This document shows positions 57,583 through 64,000 of a stretch of 64,000 nt of DNA, piece by piece (the first letter of the stretch is position 1; every line of letters begins with the position of its first letter). The notes under the pieces are model-generated. The model did not search any database and was not told the origin of the DNA. It worked only from the letters and a program-made list of their open reading frames with translations. This DNA comes from Sphingobacterium bambusae (GTDB lineage Bacteria > Bacteroidota > Bacteroidia > Sphingobacteriales > Sphingobacteriaceae), in assembly GCF_033955345.1 (NCBI RefSeq), contig NZ_CP138332.1, positions 1,364,001-1,428,000 on the forward strand, written 5' to 3'. The position numbers were made by a program, and so were the translations under genes.

Positions 57583-58770
57583 CTATTGCTGGAAAGTCAT
57601 TTTAAATACAGCCCCTTCGTTTACCGCAGATCGATATTCCATTTTGCCACCCATAAGTTCCACGTAGCGCTTCACAATATTCAGCCCTAGTCCTGTTCCG
57701 GGGATATTACCGATATTCTGTGCACGAAAGAAAGGCTCAAAAAGATTTTTCTGATCTTCAAGGGGAATACCAATGCCATTATCACGAATACATATGACAC
57801 ATATATCATCTTTGATTTCCGTTGAAAACTCAATAAACGTATCCTCCCCTGAGTACTTGATCGCGTTAGACACCAAATTGATGATACTGCTTTTAACCAA
57901 ATGGCTATCTAAATAGAAAAAACCGACATCGCCCGTATGTTGATATACGATATGCTGGTTTTTCTTACATATCATTTGCATCTCCTCGGTGATCTCTTCG
58001 GCAAGCTGCACCAAGTTGATATCAGCCTTATTGGCAACTACTTTACCCGCTTCCAATTTCTCCAAGGACAGAAAGTCGTTCAAAATATTATTCAGCAACT
58101 GCACCGAGCCACGAATTCGATGAGTATGTTTAATTACATTTTGGTAATCTGGACGTTCTACATATTTCTCGATCAGCGATGCCGACAGCTGCACCGAACT
58201 GAGCGGCGTGCGAAACTCGTGCGAAGCCATCGAGACAAAGCGCGACTTCATTTGGTTCAGTTCTTTTTCCTTTTCCAAGGACAAACTCACGTCAGACTTT
58301 GCCTTCTCCAGCTCGGAAACCAATTTGATCAGGTCTTTCGTCCGCTCGCTTACCTTTGCTTCCAATTGAATGGCGTGCATACGCAGTTCGTCCTCCGCAG
58401 CGCGTTCTTTGGTCAAGTCATGGATAAACCCTGTAAAGATGTTCTTATCCTTATAGAGCACCTCACTAACCGCCAAGCGAAATGGAAACGTTGTGCCATT
58501 CTTTTTCAGTCCCATCACCTCCCGACCAATACCAATGACCTTCTTCACGCCCGTATGCTGGTAGTTACCGATGTAACCATCGTGCTTGCTACGATCCGGT
58601 TCTGGCATCAGCATAGAAATATTGTTGCCAATAACCTCGGATGGCTCGTAGCCAAACAGTGCTGATGCGGCTGGGTTTATAGATTCCACCATCCCTGCGC
58701 TATCGATAGTAATAATACCATCAATCGCATTATCAATAATAGCAGCTAAGAGTCTTGCGGAGTCAACCAT
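57583..58770 (-). CDS. FixL-like heme-PAS sensor histidine kinase
   Basis: This 395-residue cytosolic kinase has an N-terminal PAS domain (about 5-125), a HisKA (H184 in SHEFRTPL) and a HATPase domain (NLVSNAIKYS, DNGIGIP, GTGLGLNIV). The PAS carries MPEPDRSKHDGYIGNY, then IGIGREVMGLKKNGTTFPFRLA and FTGFIHDLT, matching Bradyrhizobium FixL. The heme ligand His200 corresponds to H63, and distal Arg220 to R83 at exactly +20 as in FixL. Arg206 is Asn69 and His214 is Lys77, so the pocket is not identical. I infer a heme-based oxygen sensor, unproven. It starts 2 nt after the ettA stop codon and is followed by its response regulator. Confidence 0.92.
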   Translation of the reverse strand: MVDSARLLAAIIDNAIDGIITIDSAGMVESINPAASALFGYEPSEVIGNNISMLMPEPDRSKHDGYIGNYQHTGVKKVIGIGREVMGLKKNGTTFPFRLAVSEVLYKDKNIFTGFIHDLTKERAAEDELRMHAIQLEAKVSERTKDLIKLVSELEKAKSDVSLSLEKEKELNQMKSRFVSMASHEFRTPLSSVQLSASLIEKYVERPDYQNVIKHTHRIRGSVQLLNNILNDFLSLEKLEAGKVVANKADINLVQLAEEITEEMQMICKKNQHIVYQHTGDVGFFYLDSHLVKSSIINLVSNAIKYSGEDTFIEFSTEIKDDICVICIRDNGIGIPLEDQKNLFEPFFRAQNIGNIPGTGLGLNIVKRYVELMGGKMEYRSAVNEGAVFKMTFQQ

Positions 58771-58772
58771 CT

Positions 58773-60455
58773 TTATTTCACCAACTTTTTATATTTTATA
58801 CGTTTTGGAGTGGCGTCACCAAGGCGTTTCTTTCTATTTTCCTCATATTCAGAGTAGTTTCCTTCGAAGAAGTACACCTGTGAATCACCTTCAAATGCCA
58901 AAATATGCGTGCAGATACGATCTAGGAACCAACGATCGTGGGAGATAACAACAGCACATCCACCGAAGTTTTCTAGCCCTTCCTCCAAAGCACGCAAGGT
59001 ATTCACATCGATATCATTGGTTGGCTCATCGAGAAGCAACACGTTAGACGATTTTTTTAAGGTAATGGCCAAGTGCACCCGGTTACGCTCTCCTCCGGAA
59101 AGAATACCCACTTTCTTCTGCTGATCACCTCCGTTGAAATTGAATTTCGAAACATAGGCCCTAGAATTTACCGGGCGATTTCCCAAGAGGATGTTATCAT
59201 TCCCATCAGTGATGTTTTCCCAAACAGATTTTTCGGGATCTAGATCATCGTGGTTTTGATCCACATAACCCAGCGCGACGGTTTCACCTACACGAAATGT
59301 ACCGGTATCTGGCTGTTCCTGCCCTGTAATCAACCGGAATAGGGTTGTTTTACCAGCACCGTTTGGCCCGATAATCCCGACGATACCTGCCGGAGGGAGC
59401 GAGAAGCTCAACTCTTCGAAGAGAATACGGTCACCGTAAGCCTTCGAGATAGCATTGGCTTCAATCACCACATTACCCAATCGAGGCCCTGGCGGGATGA
59501 AAAGCTCTAGTTTATCTTCACGCTCTTTCGTCTCTTCCGAAGCCAGTTTTTCGTAATTGTGCAAACGCGCTTTAGATTTAGCATGTCTTGCTTTCGGTGC
59601 CATGCGTACCCATTCCAATTCGCGCTCCAATGTTTTTTGGCGTTTGGTTTCTTGTTTTTCCTCTTGCGCCAAACGTTTTGCTTTTTGGTCCAACCAAGAA
59701 GAATAATTCCCTTTCCAAGGAATACCTTCACCGCGATCCAACTCCAAGATCCATCCTGCTACGTTATCCAAGAAGTAACGGTCGTGGGTCACGGCAATAA
59801 CGGTACCTTTATAATGCTGTAAATGCTGCTCCAGCCAGTCAATAGATTCGGCATCCAAGTGGTTGGTAGGCTCATCGAGCAACAACACATCCGGTTCCTG
59901 CAGCAATAAGCGACAAAGTGCTACACGGCGGCGCTCACCACCTGACAAATTGGCAATTTTAGCTTCTGGCTCTGGGCAGCGTAATGCATCCATGGCACGT
60001 TCCAATTTACTATCCAATTCCCAAGCATTGGTAGCATCTATAATATCCTGCAACTCGCCTTGTCTAGCTAGCAACTTGTCCATTTCATCCGCGTTTTCAT
60101 ACACTTCGGGAAGGCCAAATTTCTCGTTTATTTCCTCGTATTCCTGCAAGATAGCCGTAGTTTCCGCCACACCTTCTTCCACTATTTCGCGCACCGTTTT
60201 GTCTAAATCGAGCTGCGGCTCCTGCGCCAAATAGCCCACCGAGTAGCCCGGAGAGAACACCACCTCGCCCTGATAGGATTTATCGAGGCCAGCGATAATC
60301 TTCAACAGGGACGATTTACCGGAGCCGTTTAAACCGATGACGCCAATCTTCGCTCCATAGAAGAAGGACAGGTATATATTCTTAAGAACTTGCTTTTGAG
60401 GTGGGTAAATCTTGTTTACACCAGCCATGGAAAAAATAATCTTCTCGTCAGACAT
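58773..60455 (-). CDS. ettA: Energy-dependent translational throttle protein EttA (ABC-F)
   Basis: The 560-residue ABC-F ATPase has two nucleotide-binding domains without membrane parts. NBD1 has GLNGSGKSSLL and LSGGERRRVAL..LLDEPTNHLD; NBD2 has GPNGAGKTTLF and LSGGERNRVHL..LLDEPTNDID. The EttA-type linker (PtIM, about 245-325) with ETKRQKTLERELEWVRM lies between. EttA binds the ribosomal E site and slows early elongation when ATP is low. Here it precedes the FixL-like kinase by 2 nt, so ettA and the oxygen-sensing pair may be one operon. A TATATTTG -7 element lies upstream (60484-60491). Confidence 0.95.
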   Translation of the reverse strand: MSDEKIIFSMAGVNKIYPPQKQVLKNIYLSFFYGAKIGVIGLNGSGKSSLLKIIAGLDKSYQGEVVFSPGYSVGYLAQEPQLDLDKTVREIVEEGVAETTAILQEYEEINEKFGLPEVYENADEMDKLLARQGELQDIIDATNAWELDSKLERAMDALRCPEPEAKIANLSGGERRRVALCRLLLQEPDVLLLDEPTNHLDAESIDWLEQHLQHYKGTVIAVTHDRYFLDNVAGWILELDRGEGIPWKGNYSSWLDQKAKRLAQEEKQETKRQKTLERELEWVRMAPKARHAKSKARLHNYEKLASEETKEREDKLELFIPPGPRLGNVVIEANAISKAYGDRILFEELSFSLPPAGIVGIIGPNGAGKTTLFRLITGQEQPDTGTFRVGETVALGYVDQNHDDLDPEKSVWENITDGNDNILLGNRPVNSRAYVSKFNFNGGDQQKKVGILSGGERNRVHLAITLKKSSNVLLLDEPTNDIDVNTLRALEEGLENFGGCAVVISHDRWFLDRICTHILAFEGDSQVYFFEGNYSEYEENRKKRLGDATPKRIKYKKLVK

Positions 60456-60483
60456 AATTCAATGTAAAATGCTACTTTTTGTA

Positions 60484-60491
60484 CAAATATA
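60484..60491 (-). promoter_or_regulatory. -7 element upstream of ettA
   Basis: TATATTTG on the minus strand matches TAnnTTTG, 29 nt before the ettA start. A TTTG lies only 14 nt further upstream, a short spacer. Confidence 0.4.
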
Positions 60492-60549
60492 GTCATTTTT
60501 AGTTCCAAAAGACTGCCATTTTGATAGTTTCCGGGCTGTGGCGTAATTG

Positions 60550-60565
60550 TTGATAAAATCTATCA
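60550..60565. promoter_or_regulatory. Inverted repeat TGATA-N5-TATCA between ettA and clpC
   Basis: A perfect 5-bp inverted repeat with a TTGAT half-site lies in the divergent promoter region. It could be a binding site for a dimeric regulator, but the spacing differs from the FNR box (N4 in TTGAT-N4-ATCAA). Confidence 0.25.
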
Positions 60566-60642
60566 CAGAACAGGCATAGGTTTTATAATTTATTTTTTAC
60601 ATTTATATCATCCTATCATTTATAAAAGGAAAGGTTTATTAC

Positions 60643-63213
60643 ATGGAAGCAAAATTTTCACCACGCGTAAAGGATGTCATCTCCTACAGCCGAGAGGAAG
60701 CGTTACGGCTTCGCCACGATTATATCGGCACAGAGCATCTTTTGCTTGGGTTGATTCGTGAGGGCGATGGGGTTGCTATAAAGATTTTGAAAAATATCGG
60801 CGTCGATACAACAGCGATTAGACAATCGGTGGAGGATGCTGTAAAAGGCTCATCCATGTCACGAGCGCCAATTGGCAATATGCCGTTGACGAAGCAGGCC
60901 GAGAAGGTATTAAAAATTACCTACTTGGAAGCTAAGATTTTCAAGAGCGATATCATCGGCACGGAGCATCTGTTGTTGGCGATCTTGCGCGACGAAGAAA
61001 ACATCGCCTCGCAGGTATTGCAGCAGTATAGCATCACGTATGATTTATTCAAAAACGAAGTAGAACAAAACAAAACAACAATCACGGACGAAGCATCGAG
61101 CTCTCCTACAGGGGATGATGACTTTGCCGACGACGACCAGCAGTTCACGGCTCCAAAGAAAGTGTCGGACATCAAATCGAAGACACCGGTCTTGGATAAC
61201 TTTGGACGCGATTTAACGAAAGCCGCAGAAGAGGGCAAACTGGATCCTATTGTGGGACGTGAGAAAGAGATTGAACGCGTATCACAGATCCTGTCGCGTC
61301 GTAAGAAGAATAACCCGATATTGATCGGTGAACCCGGTGTGGGTAAGTCGGCCATTGCGGAAGGGTTAGCACTACGTATTGTACAGCGCAAAGTTTCGCG
61401 CGTGCTTTTTAACAAGCGTGTGGTAACATTAGACCTCGCTTCTCTCGTTGCGGGCACAAAATACCGCGGCCAGTTTGAAGAGCGTATGAAAGCGGTCATG
61501 AATGAGTTGGAGAAATCTCCGGACGTCATTTTGTTCATCGATGAAATTCACACCATTGTGGGCGCCGGTGGCGCTTCAGGTTCGCTAGATGCATCTAATA
61601 TGTTCAAACCGGCATTAGCACGGGGTGAGATTCAATGTATTGGTGCAACAACGCTAGATGAATATCGGCAGTATATCGAGAAGGACGGTGCATTAGATCG
61701 TCGTTTTCAGAAAGTGGTGGTAGAGCCCGCTTCGCATGATGAAACGGTAGAAATCCTGAATAGAATTAAGGATAAATACGAGGATCACCACAACGTGACC
61801 TACACCGATGACGCCATTGAAGCCTGTGTAGCCTTGACGACTCGTTATATCACGGATCGCTTCCTACCGGATAAGGCTATCGATGCTCTTGATGAGGCCG
61901 GCTCTCGCGTTCACCTGAACAATATCCACGTACCGCAATCGATCATTGATATTGAAGAGAAGATCGAAGAAGTGAAGGTGGAGAAAAACAAGGTTGTTCG
62001 CAGCCAAAAATACGAAGAAGCAGCGAAGCTACGTGATACGGAGAAGAAGTTACTTGATCAGCTCGAAAAAGAGAAAGCTGCTTGGGAAGCAGAGACTAAA
62101 TCAAGACGTTATACGGTTTCTGAAGACAATGTAGCGGAGGTAGTCGCCATGATGACTGGTATTCCTGTACAACGTGTGAGCCAGTCTGACAGCCAGAAGT
62201 TGTTGAATATGGGTGATGCCGTAAAAGGACGTATCATTGGTCAAGATGACGCCGTACAGAAGTTGGTGAAAGCCATTCAACGTACACGTGCTGGATTGAA
62301 AGATCCAAAGAAACCGATAGGTTCTTTTGTTTTCTTAGGTCCTACAGGTGTCGGAAAGACAGAACTGGCCAAAGAGCTTGCCCGTTTTATGTTTGACTCG
62401 GAAGATGCACTGATCCAAATCGACATGAGTGAATACATGGAGAAATTCGCGGTATCCCGTTTAGTGGGAGCGCCTCCAGGCTATGTTGGATATGAGGAAG
62501 GTGGACAGTTGACGGAGAAAGTACGTCGTAAACCTTACGCTGTCGTGCTTTTGGATGAAATCGAGAAAGCTCACCCTGATGTCTTCAACCTATTGTTGCA
62601 GGTATTGGATGAAGGACAATTGACGGATAGTCTTGGACGCAAAGTGGATTTCAGAAACACCATTATCATCATGACGTCTAATATCGGCGCTAGACAGCTG
62701 AAAGAGTTTGGTCAAGGTGTAGGTTTTACGACTGCTGCAAAGAGCAACCAAGCGGATTCGCACTCTCGTGGTGTTATTGAGACAGCATTGAAAAGAGCAT
62801 TTGCGCCTGAGTTCTTAAATCGTATCGATGATGTTATCGTGTTCAACTCGTTGAGCAAAGAAAACATCTTCAAAATTATCGATATCGAACTGAAGTCTCT
62901 TTTCGGACGCATTGAAGGACTGGGATACCATATTTCACTGACCGACAAAGCGAAGGATTTCATCGCTGACAAAGGTTATGACAGTAATTTTGGAGCACGC
63001 CCGCTAAAACGTGCGATTCAGAAATACTTGGAGGATCCTATTGCTGAAGAAATCTTGAAGGGCGAGGTTAAAAATGGCTCTCAGCTACATATCGACTACA
63101 ACGAAGAAAAGCAGGAGATTGTAGTTAGTGCCACCAATCCTGAAAAAAGTAGCAAGTCTATTGAATCAGACGTGACACAACCTGACGATACAAAAGATTC
63201 GGAAAAAGAATAA
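60643..63213 (+). CDS. clpC: ClpC-type AAA+ unfoldase, ATP-dependent Clp protease subunit
   Basis: The 856-residue ClpC has the N-terminal Clp-N repeats (about 1-145, FSPRVKDVISYSREEALRL and a second repeat). AAA-1 has Walker A GEPGVGKSAIAEG and the sensor DEIHTIVGAGGASGSLDASN. A UVR-like middle domain follows (about 430-480). AAA-2 has GPTGVGKTELAKEL. It feeds proteins to ClpP in the cytosol. UVR presence and N-terminal repeats identify ClpC rather than ClpA or ClpB. It has its own terminator at 63233; a near-consensus TACATTTA -7 element lies at 60598-60605. Confidence 0.96.
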   Translation: MEAKFSPRVKDVISYSREEALRLRHDYIGTEHLLLGLIREGDGVAIKILKNIGVDTTAIRQSVEDAVKGSSMSRAPIGNMPLTKQAEKVLKITYLEAKIFKSDIIGTEHLLLAILRDEENIASQVLQQYSITYDLFKNEVEQNKTTITDEASSSPTGDDDFADDDQQFTAPKKVSDIKSKTPVLDNFGRDLTKAAEEGKLDPIVGREKEIERVSQILSRRKKNNPILIGEPGVGKSAIAEGLALRIVQRKVSRVLFNKRVVTLDLASLVAGTKYRGQFEERMKAVMNELEKSPDVILFIDEIHTIVGAGGASGSLDASNMFKPALARGEIQCIGATTLDEYRQYIEKDGALDRRFQKVVVEPASHDETVEILNRIKDKYEDHHNVTYTDDAIEACVALTTRYITDRFLPDKAIDALDEAGSRVHLNNIHVPQSIIDIEEKIEEVKVEKNKVVRSQKYEEAAKLRDTEKKLLDQLEKEKAAWEAETKSRRYTVSEDNVAEVVAMMTGIPVQRVSQSDSQKLLNMGDAVKGRIIGQDDAVQKLVKAIQRTRAGLKDPKKPIGSFVFLGPTGVGKTELAKELARFMFDSEDALIQIDMSEYMEKFAVSRLVGAPPGYVGYEEGGQLTEKVRRKPYAVVLLDEIEKAHPDVFNLLLQVLDEGQLTDSLGRKVDFRNTIIIMTSNIGARQLKEFGQGVGFTTAAKSNQADSHSRGVIETALKRAFAPEFLNRIDDVIVFNSLSKENIFKIIDIELKSLFGRIEGLGYHISLTDKAKDFIADKGYDSNFGARPLKRAIQKYLEDPIAEEILKGEVKNGSQLHIDYNEEKQEIVVSATNPEKSSKSIESDVTQPDDTKDSEKE

Positions 63214-63232
63214 TGAAGTCAAATTAATACAG

Positions 63233-63262
63233 AAAAGCTCCATCAAGACTGATGGAGCTTTT
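63233..63262 (+). terminator. Terminator of clpC
   Basis: The 13-bp stem AAAAGCTCCATCA and its complement, with an AGAC loop, is followed by T-runs 20 nt past the stop codon. Confidence 0.9.
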
Positions 63263-63364
63263 TTTATGGCGTGTTTTTTGATAACTGTTTTAAACCATTA
63301 ACATTTTTTAACGTCTTTATAAAAAAGAGAACGATACTTTTAATAAAACTTAAACACAATACAC

Positions 63365-63787
63365 ATGAAAAAAATTCTATTAGCCTTTTTATTAGGTACG
63401 GCTACGCTAGCAGTTGGCACAAGCTGTACGAAAGAGTATTATGATACAGTGGTTCCGAGTATTACAATGGTTTACTCACGTGATGCGAATCAATGGCAAA
63501 ATGTCCAAAATTCGACAACTAGCAAATTTGTCCCGCTAAGCGTGCCGGAGCTAACGGATTACTATGTGAAACAAGGTATAGTTAACGTCGCTATTTCTTT
63601 TGATAATGAAAGTAATTACAACACGTTACCAGCAACAATCGATGGGGTCTCATATAACTATGAATATACCGCTGGGTCTTTGACTGTATTTGCGCAAGAT
63701 CCACTTCTTGAAGAAGGCATCAATGTGCCAGTACCACAGCGGGCATTCTTTAAAATATCACTTACCGAAGCAGATTTTGTTGAGTAA
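63365..63787 (+). CDS. Small exported lipoprotein, unknown function
   Basis: The 140-residue protein starts with a lipoprotein signal (MKKILLAFLLGTATLAVGTSC, lipid-anchored at C21), followed by TKEYYDTVVPS. The rest is beta-rich, with no recognised domain. It probably sits on the inner face of the outer membrane. A near-consensus TACTTTTA -7 element lies 30 nt upstream at 63335-63342. The gene is monocistronic and ends at a strong terminator shared with recN. Confidence 0.72.
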   Translation: MKKILLAFLLGTATLAVGTSCTKEYYDTVVPSITMVYSRDANQWQNVQNSTTSKFVPLSVPELTDYYVKQGIVNVAISFDNESNYNTLPATIDGVSYNYEYTAGSLTVFAQDPLLEEGINVPVPQRAFFKISLTEADFVE

Positions 63788-63792
63788 AAAAT

Positions 63793-63830
63793 AAAAAAGA
63801 GGCTTTAGTTTGAACTAAAGCCTCTTTTTT
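63793..63830. terminator. Bidirectional terminator
   Basis: A perfect 18-bp stem (AAAAAAGAGGCTTTAGTT and its complement) with a 2-nt loop separates the lipoprotein gene from converging recN. Confidence 0.9.
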
Positions 63831-64000
63831 TATCCTTCGATAAGCTCCTGCGCATGCTTCAGTGCTGATTCCCCCGGGTTTGCACCGCTCAACATCTGCG
63901 CCACTTCTAGCACGCGTTCTTGCGGTTCCAGCAGAACAATATTCGTGCGCGTTTTCTCCGTATCATCCACCTTGTATACTTTGAAGTGAGCAGATCCTTT
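63830..64000 (-). CDS. recN: DNA repair protein RecN, C-terminal fragment (5' end outside window)
   Basis: The last 56 residues of an ORF that continues past the right edge read KGSAHFKVYKVDD and end with RVLEVAQMLSGANPGESALKHAQELIEG. This matches the C-terminus of RecN, where LSG-x-x-P-x-x-x-AL-x-HA-x-EL is typical. RecN is an SMC-like ATPase for double-strand-break repair. With only the C-terminal tail visible, the call rests on this short segment. Confidence 0.8.
   Translation of the reverse strand, partial: KGSAHFKVYKVDDTEKTRTNIVLLEPQERVLEVAQMLSGANPGESALKHAQELIEG

Overview
The window comes from a Bacteroidota chromosome, most likely a member of the Sphingobacteriaceae such as Sphingobacterium. 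The evidence is a fused ccoNO oxidase gene with a single-heme CcoP, the BadF-type N-acetylglucosamine kinases, barrel and plug-domain proteins typical of the phylum, and promoters of the Bacteroidota type (TTTG, about 19 nt, TAnnTTTG). Most of it is ordinary housekeeping DNA, densely packed, with clear hairpin terminators between convergent genes. I saw no prophage, transposase or CRISPR array.

Layout. 0-6 kb: a partial PfkB kinase, two identical tRNA-Asn genes, mgtE and a large secreted metallopeptidase/propeller/barrel-like protein. 6-17.4 kb: pgk, sppA, folK with a lone Hpt protein, pssA, rho, a BadF kinase, a UPF0173 hydrolase, ybaB, two proteins of unknown function and tdk. 17.5-28.7 kb: a Gpx with a second BadF kinase, an M61 peptidase, a small barrel protein, an acyl-CoA synthetase with a YihY/BrkB protein, an MG2/plug-domain secreted protein and cardiolipin synthase. 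28.8-34.7 kb: a complete RND efflux operon. 34.8-40.6 kb: the cbb3 oxidase structural operon (ccoNO-ccoQ-ccoP-ccoG-ccoH-safE-like). 40.7-45.5 kb: a lytic transglycosylase, an RluB-type pseudouridine synthase with a repeat tail, a MazG-like protein, a radical SAM protein and an odd repeat-rich intergenic region. 45.6-51.3 kb: one complete rRNA operon on the minus strand (16S, tRNA-Ile, tRNA-Ala, 23S, 5S) with two tandem promoters. 51.5-60.5 kb: a small ORF, then ccoS, ccoI, hemN, a truncated LDH-like protein, a response regulator fused to a CRP/FNR module, a FixL-like kinase and ettA. 60.6-64 kb: clpC, a small lipoprotein and the end of recN.

The most interesting theme is oxygen control of high-affinity respiration. 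The kinase at 57.6-58.8 kb has a PAS domain that closely matches the heme PAS of rhizobial FixL, with the heme-ligand His and the key distal Arg in the exact FixL spacing. Its partner is a receiver domain fused to a CRP/FNR DNA-binding module with the E-x-x-S-R recognition motif but no Fe-S cysteines, in effect FixJ and FixK in one protein. FNR-like sites precede the cbb3 operon and, as a half-site, the hemN operon. The cco genes, usually contiguous in this phylum, are split here by an 11-kb block that carries the rRNA operon.

A second point of interest is the 0.9 kb between the radical SAM gene and 5S rRNA. It holds a strictly 21-bp periodic degenerate array and two copies of a perfect palindrome. 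The 23S gene is flanked by a roughly 70-bp inverted repeat that could form the pre-23S processing stem.
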